Shown: positions 1 through 12,641 of the stretch, piece by piece | How the letters are laid out: each line of letters begins with the position of its first letter | How positions within the stretch are numbered: the stretch's first letter is position 1 | Assembly: GCA_964036155.1 (NCBI GenBank) | Contig: OZ038423.1 | Coordinates: forward strand, 59,101,249-59,165,248 | Source: Diploscapter coronatus | Taxonomy: Eukaryota > Nematoda > Chromadorea > Rhabditida > Rhabditidae | Length of the DNA: 64,000 nt | Direction: 5' to 3' | Made by a program: the position numbers and the translations under genes | The notes under the pieces: model-generated | Databases searched by the model: none | What the model saw: only the letters and a program-made list of their open reading frames with translations | Told to the model about the DNA's origin: nothing

Positions 1-143
1 TTTCCTCTAATAGAAAAACGACGCATAGGGGAGTATGCAACAAGATTTTCACGAAACATTTTGGCTTAAGCCGTGTCTATATTTGATTATATGAAAGTTA
101 GAATAAAAAGCTAAGAAAAGTCCGAATTAATGATTTTTTGCAG
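1..143. other. Non-coding sequence upstream of first visible TFIIIC exon
   Basis: This stretch ends in a splice acceptor (TTTTTTGCAG, 141-143), so it is probably the 3' end of an intron of the TFIIIC gene. Positions 20-80 resemble the right half of a MITE-like element found twice elsewhere (40218-40387 and 51732-51857): an AGGGGAG block, then GGCTTAAGCCGTGTCT. No coding exon is recognised. Confidence 0.5.
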
Positions 144-3100
144 AAACAACTGGACAAATCGAGCCAGTCTAAATTTGTCTCCTTGCAAAATGTGGAACAT
201 TCGAACTTGAAGGTGAAAATAGATATTTTAAATCTAAAAAAAATCGTTTTTAGTCGAAAAGACGCCGCAAGGACATGATCGATCTGCAGAGCGAGGCCAA
301 CAGAGTCCACATGAGAAGCAGATTTTCGTCCAAGGAGAGAGATTTTGTGAGTTTTCTTAAATAAAAATTTGAAAATTCTCTTAAACAATAAAGCAACAAG
401 AAATATAAATTTTAAGGGTTTAAGATTCTAAATAAAAAGGTTCAGCTGGTCCTGATCAGAGCGGTCGGCTTTTTCCTGAATCCGATCTACCGTTTCTGGC
501 TCGATCCCAAAGTGATGCGCGACATAATGCACGAGCACGTTCCGGAGGCTAGGACCAAAACTGTTACGGTGAGAATTTTTTTTTTGAGTTTCACGGCCTT
601 ATAAGCCTTATCCTTCGGAAACGCTCTCCATTTACCTTAATTATGGGCAGAGAGAAGAGAACTCTTTATCTCTCGTTTTCCCTCACTATTATCAAAGGAT
701 AAGGCCTGTACTCGTCATTGTCTTTGGAAAGATTTAGTGAGGGGGATGAAGTGCATATTCGCAAAAAGCATACTATGGAATACACGATGTAGAGACACAG
801 TACACAGTGGTTAATCTCGCAAGTTACCCCTTCCTCATCCCTCTGCAAAAACCTTTTTGAAGGACAAAAAGAGTAAGATCATGATTTTGGAGAGAAATTA
901 GAAGTTAAAAAATATTAATTTTCAGAGCTTGATGGCCGCCGGAGTGCGTGAAATCACCCGGAACAACCGAATGGAATTCCTGCAACGAATCGTCAAAAAT
1001 CTCGCCACTTTTCCGGTTCGAAAATTGCTTGGAATTCTCCGGAAAATTGATTTTTAGGACATGCGTAATCTGAGGCTCGCCCTGGCGCAGATCGACCCGG
1101 AAAATGAGGAAGAAAAAGCGGAGTTTTTCAAGAAGGCCTTCGAAATCGCTAATAAACTCCTGTTTTTGTAGGGTTTCAAAAATTCGGAACGTTTAAAATT
1201 TGAATTTCTTTCAGGGACTCCCAATCCATGCCCCCATACAACGTGTCCGATCGGGAGTTCCAGGATTATTTGGACAGGGAGAATGTGAGAAAAATAAAGA
1301 AGAAGAACTTTTAGAAGAAAGATCATTTTTCAGTATGTGATCGCCTTCGACAAGTCTAACGCGAAACGCGCCATGTCGAAGTCCAAGCCGCCGACAGATT
1401 TGGACGAAATCAACACCAGGGTCGCGTCCAATTTGTTGATGGTAAAACTCAAAGTTTGAAAACATTGAAAGATAATTGTTAAAAATAGCAATTCGGAAAA
1501 GGAACCCCAAGCCCCAATGAATAAGGAACTCAATTTCCCCTACCAACCCTATACCCTAATGGTAAAACTATTCCAATTGGGGTCCTTATTCGTTGGGTTT
1601 GAGGGCCCTTTTCCGATTTAACTTTCGAAGTTCAGGCCATTCTGATCGACCCCTCTGAAGGCGGCGTGAATGACGATCTTCTCCAACAAATGTCTGCGGG
1701 AGTTATGACCAAAGCTCTTTCGGTAAATTTAAAGAAAAAATGACAAAAACAGTTTTATCGATTTTTCCAGATTCTGAGATCCGATGGAATCGTCGCCAAG
1801 ATGAAGATTCTCAACCCAGCCACGAACCAGAAAGTCCATACAGCGCATATCTCGTTCTAGTAAGTTGTGGAAAGAAAATTTAGGAGTTCCAGAAACGTAT
1901 TTTTTGAAATTTCTAAAATTAGAATTTTCAGCTTTCGCCACTTCTTCACGCATCGCTTCCACCCTTCACTCATCGCGGAAACCTGGGCATATTTGGTGGG
2001 CGCTGAGGAGTCTTTTGGGTTGCCGAGGTCTGAACTAGGGCTGGACGAAAGTTTTTTTTTTTTTTTGCGAAAGTAGCGTTTTCGCGAAAAACACTACTCC
2101 CGCAAAAAATATTTTCGTCCAACTCGGGTCTGAATATTCTAAAATTTTGAAAATTAACCAATGCCATTTTCAGAGTGATCGAAGGCGACTCTCCGGGTGA
2201 GCTGATCCTCGCTCTGACCGCGTTTTCCAGGCCCGAAAATGCGCTGAAAGTTCAAGTCGACGGGGAGATCATTCAGGTACCATAATAAGAAGCAAGTAAC
2301 CATTGGGTCAAGCTTAATTCTGGGCCTAAAATTTTGATAGCCCATTAATATGCCTAATTTTGGGATAATAATAATCCTAAGTGAAGGATAATTATGAATT
2401 CGATTAACAGACCATCAAATCGTTCACGGATGAAACTTCGGCCACCAAACAGGTCAGAAGCCTCGAGAATCAGGATCTGCAACTCAATAAGGTCAGGATC
2501 CTTTATGACTTCAAAATAATAAATTTAAAAAATTCAGGTGGATGTAGCCCATACGATGAACGACATGGGGCCCGAAGTGCCGAGTCCGGAAGATATGGTT
2601 CAGGTTGGATTATTTTTCTGAAAATTTGAACATTTTAGTACGAAATTCTAAATTTGGGACGGAAAAAATTGTTTTTTGACAAATAGCACAATTTTCAGAT
2701 CCTGGACCACTCTCAGCCCGCCAACATCCCTGTGGAGGAGTGGAAGAAGACGCTGCGTCTCTACGACATCGACGACCAAGACAACGTGGCTGCCATCTTC
2801 ACCGTCATCCAGCATTATCAAGTCTTCGGCGCCAAACTTGCCGATATTTTGGTGATTTTCGAATTTAAAAAAAATTTATATTTTTAAAATTTCAGACGGC
2901 TACCGAACTTTCCAAAGAAGTCGCCGAAATTCTCCTCAAGCAGATGCACAGCACCGGACAGGTAAGGGGGAATAAAAAATTGAGATCCATATTTGCAACT
3001 TTTTTAAACCGTGCGGGGAAACTGCAGGAAGCAAGATGTAGTGCATCATTTCAATAGACGGGAAGAAAGCATGCTTTTCTCTCTCTCGAAAAGGCTCACT

Positions 3101-4045
3101 ATTTCGTTTTTGTAATTAATCGCGTTTCAGAAGGGTGTACGTCTGTTGAAAATTAAAAATAAGAGAAAATGATTGTAAAACTCGATTTTTCCAGATCGTG
3201 CAAGTGGGCGTGGACGAGAGGAGGTGGATTCTGCTGAAATACGCCGAGGCCTGGACAGTCATCATCGGAGACAAGCGGATCGCGCCCAGACCCTGGATCA
3301 ACGCAGCTGGAACCATCTGCATTGCTACTGTCAGGTATAGATACTGGTTTTGTGTTTTTAATGGAAATATCGATTTACTGATTTTTTCCAGATGGCTTTC
3401 CGAGGCGATTTTGATGTACATTGTTGGCAGGCCGGGCATCAAAATCGAAGACCTCAATTTCCAGTTCGAAACCGCCCTCCAGAGAGTCTGCATCGAGGAA
3501 TTGGTAGGTTAAAAAATTCAAGATGTTGATTTTTGACAAAATAAACGCCAATACCTATCGATTTGCTTGCAGATTGAAATGCTCGTGGCGGCCGAATGCA
3601 TCAACATCGTTGAGGAAGAATTGCCTGACCTCGTAGTGCAGTCGCCTTTCGAGTGTGAGATTTCGAAAATACTTTTTAATTTTCGGAAAATTTGAAATTT
3701 TGAACACTTTCAGCGGACGGAGTCAGTCCTGTGTATGTGAAATATATCGTCCCCGCGATCGACTGCGTTGAAAGATTCTCGAGAATTTTCGGGGGTCGGT
3801 TTTAAAATGTTAAATTTTTTGAAAAATGAAAGATTTTCAGGAGTCGACCTGCTTCCCGTGATGTGCTCGGTGAACAAAAAGAAGGAGCTCCACATGATTC
3901 ACAGGTTAAAATTCAAAAATCTAGCCATTTTTTAACTTTCAAAGAAAACTTCAGACGTTCCATGGCTGATGATTTGTTCGGAATCGCAGAGGAAGGAGAA
4001 CAACAAATTCAACTCTCCCACTTGGAGCAAATTACAGGCCAGTAA
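144..4045 (+). CDS. TFIIIC largest subunit (GTF3C1-like), C-terminal part
   Basis: Family role: GTF3C1 is the box-B-contacting subunit of TFIIIC, which recruits TFIIIB and RNA polymerase III to tRNA genes in the nucleus. The 21 phase-consistent exons are 144-212, 254-346, 446-568, 926-1015, 1058-1167, 1215-1284, 1334-1441, 1636-1722, 1771-1859, 1932-2027, 2174-2276, 2411-2491, 2538-2603, 2699-2851, 2896-2961, 3195-3334, 3392-3503, 3573-3654, 3714-3794, 3841-3904 and 3955-4045 (stop). They encode 657 residues without an initiator, so the 5' end lies outside the window. The family call rests on two recognised segments: one containing SSKERDF then FFLNPIYRFW, DIMHEHVPEA and later LRLALAQ; and near the C-terminus one with RRWILLKYAEAW, PWINAAG and RPGIKIEDL. 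The assignment is from memory of the family, not a search. Confidence 0.7.
590..708. repeat. Foldback segment in TFIIIC intron
   Basis: Lies in the 357-nt intron 569-925, the longest in this gene. GCCTTATCCTT near 605-615 is matched in inverse orientation by AAGGATAAGGC near 695-705. The intron is otherwise A/T-rich and shows no coding potential. Confidence 0.4.
1491..1619. repeat. MITE-like foldback element in TFIIIC intron
   Basis: The two halves of this roughly 130-bp segment are imperfect inverted copies with arms of about 55 bp (1491-1545 and 1565-1619). Matching landmarks are CGGAAAAGG against CCTTTTCCG, GAATAAGGA against TCCTTATTC, and GGTAAAACTA against the central TACCAACC region. 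It sits wholly within the intron 1442-1635, so it is removed by splicing. I do not recognise a named family. Confidence 0.6.
2042..2120. repeat. Palindromic foldback in TFIIIC intron
   Basis: The ends are TGGACGAAA and TTTTCGTCC. Both arms contain a T-run, a GCG block and an AGTAG(C/T)GTTTT block, around a central TTTCGCGAAA palindrome. The element is inside the intron 2028-2173 and looks like a small MITE or hairpin remnant. Confidence 0.6.
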
Positions 4046-4300
4046 TTTAATTTTCAAACAAAAAATCAATATTCAAAAAATTACAGACTTGTAGTTCCGC
4101 CTCTCTAATGGTCTTCTAACCGGACTACTCTACTCTCATCTTCTAATTCTTGGTTGTCTTACACCTCTGTAATGGTTTTGATATATTAGGAAATACCATA
4201 AGTTTTGTAGATTACAGTATCTTGTTGAGTTATTTCATTGTTGTTTCTTCGTAGGAAATATTATATTCATCACAAGTGCGCTTATTTTTAAGGGAATAAA
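4046..4300 (+). terminator. 3' UTR and polyadenylation signal of TFIIIC gene
   Basis: No coding sequence follows the TAA at 4043-4045. A canonical AATAAA lies at 4295-4300, about 250 nt downstream, which would define the transcript 3' end. Confidence 0.55.
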
Positions 4301-7300
4301 TATGTTTTAGAAATGTGAAAATATGGTAGTGTTCGAATTTTGAGCTTTCTTGAAAGTGCCCCGAGGGACGGCCGTGCTTCAATCAACACTTTGACATGCG
4401 GACAAAAGCCGGCTGGAATGAAATGAGCGAGTGAACGCACAGAATACGGTAATTATTTCCACCCTTCAAAATCTGTCAACACGAAGATTCTTATGCGTTC
4501 CCATCCTAAATGACAGCCCTCTCGAGGTTTCAATTTTCGTCGGGAATTTAATTGGAATTTATAAATTTTGGGCGAAAATGTAGGACTTATCAAAATGTGA
4601 CATGAATTGTGTGACATTTGCTGGAGTGACATTTCGCGGCTGATTTGAAAGGCCCTAGGCGGGTTCAAAACCACATTTTTGCAAGGATATGTTCCAAAAT
4701 TTTACGTTTCTAAAAATCCACATGACATCCCGAATTTTCGAGTCTCTAATAATGAATTTTGCGGTTTTCTATGCCTTTTTGCTATTTTTGGAGATAGACT
4801 AGGGAAAGGGTAGAGATTTTGAGAAAGGCCACCTTCCTGACAAGAAGCGTATCCAAGGTATCGTCTAGGAGATGAGGTCTGAATTAACGGAAACAAAGCT
4901 AAAAAGCGAATTCACCTTTGAAATATCAAATACTAGCGAAGTCAACGTTGAACTTCCATTTTTCGAAAAGGCCCCGCCCCCTTTTTAGTATTTCGTACCT
5001 CCAACTAGCCTTTTTTGGATTGATAAAGTGATAGTGGCTATTGTATTATTCCTCCACATGTTAGGTATTTGCAAAAAAGGATCACTATTTTTATCTTTCT
5101 TCAATACTATTTCCCCTGAATTTAGAATTCGCAATCTTATCACTTGTATCACTCTGGCTGGACAAAACTAGGCAAGGAGAAATAGAAGGCAGTCTTGAGA
5201 GAGATAGAGAAAGGGCAAAAGAGTCTCGCAGGCCGGTGCTTTTCATATACTGAATGGCAAAATCATGGCTCGTTTTGGGGCGGCGAAATTGTATTTGATT
5301 TGTGGAGGGGGAAAAAGATGGAAAATGTATAATACTGGCATTTTGGCCTCCTGCTTTTTATTATTCTTTTCGAATGATCTGAATATTTCGACTTATTAGT
5401 CGTGGGAAATTTTTAAATTAAAATTTTTCGATTTTTTCCAAATTTTGTGGATCTATGTCATAATCTTATGACTGCTGACAGTCGGCTTTGTTTGGGTTTA
5501 GTTTTCTCTCCGCTCTCCTAAAATCGGATGGTCTCTAACTTTTGCCCAGGGGCTTTTGGAGCTCTACCAAATTCCCCCTATTGTTATGCCGCGCGTTTAA
5601 CCGGTTGTGTTGATTCAGATTTTTGCCGCGCGCCGGTCCCGGAAAATTCGCCATTTTGAAGTCATGACGTAACGATTCTCGAGAGGGATTATTTTTGCGT
5701 TTATGGTTTTCTTGAAAACATACTTTTCTTTGGAGAATATTGATTTTTAGGGGGCTATATGAAAAATCCCCTATAATTTTGATGGGTAATTATGATTATT
5801 TTTCGGGGCAGCATTCTGCCTGCTTGCCTGACTATAGCGATGTGTTTCATTTGAGAGGGAGGGCCCCAACAAACCTCTGTCTTAGAGTCGGGGAGAGTGA
5901 TCTGAGATTTGCCTAGTGTAAGACCTTCGGAGCTCATGGGACAATTTGCAGAAATAGCAGGCGAAAATGAGAGACGGGTAGAAAGGAAACCAGAAAAATA
6001 GTGCAGAAAAAGAGGAAAACAGGCCCCAGCGGCTACTTTTGCTTTCTTGCTGATTCTTTCGGATTTTCGTTTAGTCGGATCAGGTTGAATCATGTTTGAT
6101 CTCAGGCGCATATAGGATATCGCTTTCCTCGAAAAGCGTGAATTTCAAGTATAGCTAAAAGTTCGGAAGGAAACTTGTACAGATAGCCGAGTGGTTTGGT
6201 CAGTCGGTCTATTTTTACAAAATGAAAGGGCTAAAAGTTTTCTGGAGACGGGATTTTTTGCAAGAAGAATAGTTTGGAAATCATATCAGCTTGACTATAG
6301 TGCCATTTCGTTTTTCGGCCAAATCAGATGATACATTTGCGATGAGGCATGGCCAAGTCATAGTTCATTGGCCAGGGGGTGATAAAAAGTGAGAGGGAGG
6401 GCGGCGAAAAAATTAGGGGCTAGGGGAATTTGAGATGCTGCCACTCGCTCATTGCAGCCTATAGTCACAGCTGACGGTCAAAATGACAACTAGCCGAAAT
6501 TCGAAAGAAAAGAGGAAAATGCGATATGCCAGACGGCGCTGCAGCGGTCAAGAGCTGATAAAAAGTGATTAGCTCGGAGAGAGATAACGACATTGCGAGA
6601 GAGACAGAGGGAAATCACATACAACGCATATCACACTAGGGCCGCTAGGGGCTAAGACTCTCATTTCATGCCTGAGAAACAAAATCATCCAGCAAAAAAG
6701 TCGTATAGTTAACATGAAAACGCGAAACCACAGTAATCCTGGATTTTCTTCTAAAATATCCCCTGACCTTTTGATGGAAGGGATTTCATATATGCGGGTT
6801 CGCATCTGGAAAATCTCAGATCGGATCTGAACGTGATTCAGTTCATTTGTCTTTCGACCCACACAAAGAAGAAGGGATACATCAAATTCCGGGGTTATAT
6901 TAAATTCCGAAGAGCTCTTGTCCAGGAGGATTTACTTTCGTAGTAGTTCGCTTTTGCGCTACATTTTATTTTTATTTTTTTCTGTCTGTATCTTTTTCGC
7001 TCTCTCAAATTACGCTGCTATTTCTCGGGTTCCAGCTTTTTGCCGCGAGGTCCGCCTTGTGGGTCTTTGGGTGTGTCGTAGGGCCGTCGGGTTTTACAAC
7101 TGATGATCACATCTTTGAATGAGAGAGTTAGAGAACAAGAGAAAATATGAGAGGGGAGAGAGAAAGAAATCTAGCATTTCGTACAATGTGCTCTATCTGT
7201 GTGTGCATTATTATGCAGGGAGTTTTTGCATCATTCTCTCTCTCTTCCCCTCTTTCTCTCTCCCTCTCTCGATTCTCCCCTCAGGCATTCTCGATAGCTT

Positions 7301-10300
7301 CATCATATTGTCATTTATAATTGCCGGTCTGTATGTGACTCGGATCTTATCTTATATAAATCATAACATCATAATTGGCACATTTCCTGGAAAGGAGGGG
7401 ATTTGATGTATCCGGAGATATCCTTATTTGGGATTTTGCACTTTACAGTAGCCTTGTAGTTAGGAATAGTCTGAAAGCGGTCCGGAATATTTTGGCAAAC
7501 ATCAGCTTTTTCATATAACGTGCATAGTGCTCATTTTCGGTTTTGATAGAGTTTTGTTTTTTTTCATAAATCGAAAACTATTCTTTTTATGGCCAAATTA
7601 AAAATTTTCTGTACGAGTGTTCTGAAATTTTCAAAAATGGGTTTATTCTCTAAAATTCTCAAATTATACATTTTCGTTCTTGCAGGATAAGAAAATGCTT
7701 CTCATCACATGCATGAACAAAAAATACATGCTCATTTCGCGCAAGTGATTTATGCAATTTCATACCTTTTCCTGTCTCAGGCCTTTCCCCGAAAACACGA
7801 CTTTATGGGACCCCGTTATCGGCATCCGGTATTATTCTAAGGGCAGGGCTATTCTGGTGGTATTTTTGGGCGACTTCTATAAAATCTTCAACTTTATAAC
7901 ATGCTTTTTTCTTGATATTTATTTTCTGATTCGGAAGTATAATTTAGTCATTTCTGCAAAAATCGGCAAATTTTATCTATGAAGATCAACCTTTTTAACT
8001 TTGCTCTTTCCATGAAAAGTTGGTAGCGTTTGCAAATCATGAAGACTACCTTTACATCAGGCTATTTTTAGACTTACGCAGTACTATTTAGTTCAGAGAA
8101 CCCCGCTAGTAACTATGTAATGGCCTTTCCGAATAGTACTGCCCCTTTTGTGATTCATACTATCATGATTGAGAACGGAAAAGTCGTCTTCCCCCTAGCC
8201 GGTCTAGCATTCTTTTCTGCATTTTTCCCTTTCTGGCTTTATACGAACTTTTGCTCGCCATTTCAGGAATACGGAAAGCAAAATAAAGCATAGCAAAAAG
8301 TCGGAACGACATCTTAGTTTTGCTTCACCTTCCAAGTAGTTTTCCTGAGAATTGATAAATTTTAGAGGAATAAGAGCTTTGAATTTGTATGATCAAATTT
8401 CATAAATTTCAATTTCGACCGATTGCTCACTAAATTGCGCATTGTGAAGGTACCAAACATTTTCCCTCCTTCTTTGTATTGAACTATGATGAAAATTTCC
8501 TTCATCTCTATCGAATGTTGACACTTTCTATTTTCCTAAATTTTTGATAATAATTCTTTGCGCTTTCAGGGGACGAATCGTTGTAGTGTTTTGACTGGAT
8601 TGGTTGAATTGAAGCCTAAAAGAAGTCGAAATGCTAGGGCCATAAGATGGAGACTCTTGCGAAGGTCAGTTTTTAGCAAAATTCGAAAATTTTTAAAATG
8701 GACAAACCTACCCCTGGCTATTTGACCTATTTCTGCTTTGTACGAAAATATTGCAGTGTTTCTCGAATTAGCATAAGCTCGTGAAAACCGTCTGTTATAC
8801 CGAAAACCAGAATAGCAAAGCAAGGCTCCCAATGTCATGAGATAATCCGCATGGCGGTCAGTGAAAGGCTGGCAGAATGGCGAGAGAGCGTTTCGGAATG
8901 AGAGGGCACAGACCGAAAAAATACGAAACTGGCCTTCGGCAAAATGCAGAGGAGCACCCTTTTGTACTTTCTCCTTTTCATACTTTTATGATGAAGGGTG
9001 GTAACTGTTAAATTTAAAAATTTTTTGTAAAACCTACCCTCTACTTTCTTTTTCCTGTTTGCACTTCGTTTCAAAATGGTCAAGAATATCTGATGCGGCT
9101 TCGCACACAGGACGCGCACCTTATTTGCATTACATCATTATTCACATTCGTTTCGACGCGTCTGGAGCATTTTATCACATGTCGTTTTCTCTGCCCCTCT
9201 AAAATTTCGACACTATTTCCCCAAAATACACCATAAAAATAGTCGTCTTGCATTCAAATGCCCTTATACGGCCGGACAGACAAATTTTTCGTCAACGGAA
9301 AACCGCGCGGCATTTTTGCGCTAAAAGCTGAACAAGCAAAGCTTGAATTTTGCCTGAAGCGAAATTGAGATTTAAAACGATCCATAGTACAAAAAGGCTT
9401 GAACAAATAAGGGAAATCGGGAATTTTTTGAGATTCTAATTTTTTGACCGAAATAAAACTTGGAAATTTTCGAAGATACGGTTATTCTTGGTACATACCT
9501 TTTCTTCCTTCTATACAACTCTTCATTTTCATTTCTGTTTCTGTCTTGTTTTTTTCCTACTCATCTCTCCTCTATACTGGTCACTAGCTTAGGCGGCATG
9601 GGGCTATGATCTAACTACTCACTGAAAAAATGTTGCCTAAAGGGCATTGGACGAAAATAGAATGGAAAAGCGAGAGACTCGAGAGATACGGAAGACCGGA
9701 CCCCATGCGGGGAAATAGTATGATATTTTATATACCCAGAGAGAAAAGATAGAAAATAGCGCAGAGAAAAGAAAATGACCGTCATCCCACCGAAAACTCG
9801 TAGCCTTAGGCTGTAAGTAGGCTAAGTACGGAAGCCCAGGCTGGTTTCTGTCAGAGAGGGCATGCCAAAGGGAGATCGAGAAATACTACTGAAAATCGAG
9901 GGAGCGCAGAGAAAAAGAATAGCAAAATGAGTGAAGAAATAGTAGAGATTTCAGAGAGAGGGCGAGGGATTTAGAAAACGGAGGGCATGCCATTTCATTC
10001 CCCTACAGGCTACTATAGAATAGAGAGCGGAAGTTCTTTACTTTTCTTTTGTTTATTATTATTATTTCTTTTCTCTGGTTATTTATAGGAAGTTGTCAAG
10101 TGGTCTAGAGAGACAAGGCAAGATGGTTACTGTAGAAAGTTAGCATATTTGATTTAGAAAAAAAACTTTACGGTAGAGAATTTTCAAGAATACCGATTTG
10201 CTCGTATCTAGAGGATTTCGGTCCTCCAGAATGTGCTCATTAGCTAGCATCCTAGTTAGGTCTCTATCCAGAGGTTGTTCCGGCTTTGCGGCTTTGTGCA

Positions 10301-12641
10301 TCCTTCTTTCGCATTCTTATCCTGATTTTCCGCTCGTGCTTACCTAATTTTCTTCCACCACGACACTTGTCAAAATCTCGACAATACGAAATTCAATTTA
10401 CTCATTTTCTGGTCCAGAGGAGCCCAGGAAATATCCTTATTTGGGACGAGGAGATCCTCTAGCTTTTGCACCCCGCCCCCAAAAGAGCCGAGAAATTCCT
10501 TCACCCCCCTTTCTCAAGTTCGGGAGGATTACGGTAGGTCTTGCTCCCTAGCTCCTCGCTCACCCTTGCCTTCTTTAGTTGAGTCTTTGTGACAAGCAAC
10601 CGAATAGTTCTCTCATTGTTTCCCCTTCGCCTCTATGATTCACATTTTGCTTTCCTGTGCTAACTGTCTAATTTCTAATTAGCCGAAAATCGATAACTCT
10701 AAGGAGTCCCAGATTTTCTGATCAGAAGTAATCTGGGATAAGCTTTTCCCTAGCAATAAGATTTCTGAAATTGCGTCAGAAATGTTCGAATCTCGGAATT
10801 TTCGACTTTTGAAGCAAATGTTTCAAAATCGGGCGTTCTGAAAAGGCTTGTGATTCGATTTTTTCGTCTTATCAATTTTCGTCGACTCCTGAACCCGGCC
10901 TCTCGAAATTTTGCTGATGGCGCACTTGATTCGGCGATAAGGATGGTTGTTCTTTTTTAGTGACCCGGGTCACTATTTTATGGCTTTGCTTCACATGACT
11001 TTTGACTTTTTATTGATGACGGGATTTTTAATTTTTAAATTTCAGTGTCAGATTTTTAAAATTTTCTTGTCAATTTGCATAATTATTCTTAGAGATCGCA
11101 AACTCCGCTCCTTTGTATTTTTCGTTTTTGTTCAAAAAGTGGCCATTTGGAACTTAAAAATGGGAAGCAAATACCTTTCAAAGTTGATCGGCATAATCAC
11201 GTTCGATGAGCCACTCATTGAAATGAACTTTACCCAAAAACTATATCGAGAAGTGCGCGTCCGCTCGTGCTCGCGGCGATTTTATGAGCCGAAAACGTGC
11301 CTATTTATCTGATCGATCTGGGTCAACTTTTTCGATCAAAATTATTTGAATTTAATTTTTTTATTCATCAATATCTCAGTTACATAGAGTTTGATCATTT
11401 GAAGTAAAAAATTTGTCGATAACTATGAATTTTGCAAAACCATTTGCTGTCCCTAATTATCCTTTACGTCATCGGCTCTAGAAATAGCTCTGGAAGGCGA
11501 AAGTCATGTTTGTTAGCCGAATTTTTACGTCTATCTGGGATATCTGTGGATCAAGCATGGCCCTAAGGAGAGATAAAAGGGTTTCGCGAGATAAAGTCCA
11601 AGACAAAGAGAGACCGAAGTTACGTAGATTTAGGCCTAGAAACAAGAAGCACTCAGTTTTGCGCGGCCGTATCCATGATGTTATCAATATCATTTCCTAG
11701 AGATTTTTGAAAAACTTACAAATTTTCCTAGAATCTCTGAAAATTGCACCATTTTTCTGAAATAGGGCCGATTTTTTCGTCATCAATGTCCTTATTGTAC
11801 TCCAATTTTTTATGGTCGGTTTGGTCAGAAAAATGGAAAATTCGAATTTCTGCCCCAGGGCTATTTGGACTGCCTTATGTGGTTGGCTTGTGCTTCAGAA
11901 TGTGCGCGCAGCTTTTTATCGAGCAAACAAACCGTAAGCGAGAGTGAATATTGAAATTCGAGAGATTTAGAGAAATCGGGCCATCCGTATGAATTTTTAT
12001 TTGAAATCGCCCTTCCTTTCCCCATTTTTGGTCAAACCGCGAGGGGACCGTTTTTTTCCAAATTTTCCTTACTATACGTTCCGAAAAGTTGAGCATGCAT
12101 TTGGATTTTTGAATTTTTTGAGATCTTGAATTTTTCAACAAATGTGACTGTCTACCAAAAAGTTGTTGGTGAAAACACCGGTTTTGTATCCATTTTAAAC
12201 CACACAAATTCGAGATTTTACATAGGAAATCTTGAGAAAAGGAGCGGGATTTGTTATATCATTTGAAATGGCTGAGAATTGAGAACGGAAAATGGATGAG
12301 ATTTCGAGCAGAAAGGCCCCGCTTTGAAGGCTATAAAAATCTCCGAAATCTCCCAAAATTCGCCTTAATCTCTTTATTCACGAGCACGAAATTACGCTAA
12401 TATCCACTATCAGTGATTAAGTCATGTCGGGTGCAGTCGGATAAAAGCCCACCAGAAGCTGACATTTCCAGCATTCGAAGATCCAAACATAAGCCTCGAA
12501 ACTTGAGCATTGCTAAACAACTTTTCCCTGAAACGTACTGTATTTCTGTTGAATTTCTATGATTCATCTTATTTGATTTTGTCTAAAATGTCATTAAATT
12601 TTTAACTTTGAAAAATTACGGTATAATTTATCAACTTTCAG
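4301..12641. other. 8.3 kb region with no supported gene
   Basis: No set of phase-consistent exons was found on either strand. The region mixes A/T-rich sequence with purine- or pyrimidine-rich tracts, such as CT-rich 7230-7290, which produce long chance ORFs. It holds several copies of the dispersed GGATATATGAAATCC-like motif (5755, 6777, 6873, 7397), a tRNA box-A-like string near 6187, and one exon-like segment at 8570-8664 described under findings. It may contain the promoter and first exon of the downstream nuclear receptor gene. Confidence 0.5.
6182..6210 (+). other. tRNA box-A-like fragment
   Basis: The string TAGCCGAGTGGTTTGG resembles the D-arm/box A of tRNA-Ser or tRNA-Leu. No box B (GGTTCGANNCC) follows within 80 nt and no cloverleaf is apparent, so this is at most a degenerate tRNA-derived remnant. 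Confidence 0.2.

Noticed and set aside
7686..7744. Exon-like segment after TTGCAG
   Set aside because: Open for 19 codons but too short, and its phase does not join the 8570 segment without a stop.
10947..11312. 121-codon + strand open frame
   Set aside because: A/T-rich hydrophobic composition with no conserved motif and no flanking exons. It could be a transposon relic but nothing supports that.
12424..12444. ATG upstream of the first receptor exon
   Set aside because: It is followed by a stop after six codons, and no donor keeps phase 0 into the exon at 12642.
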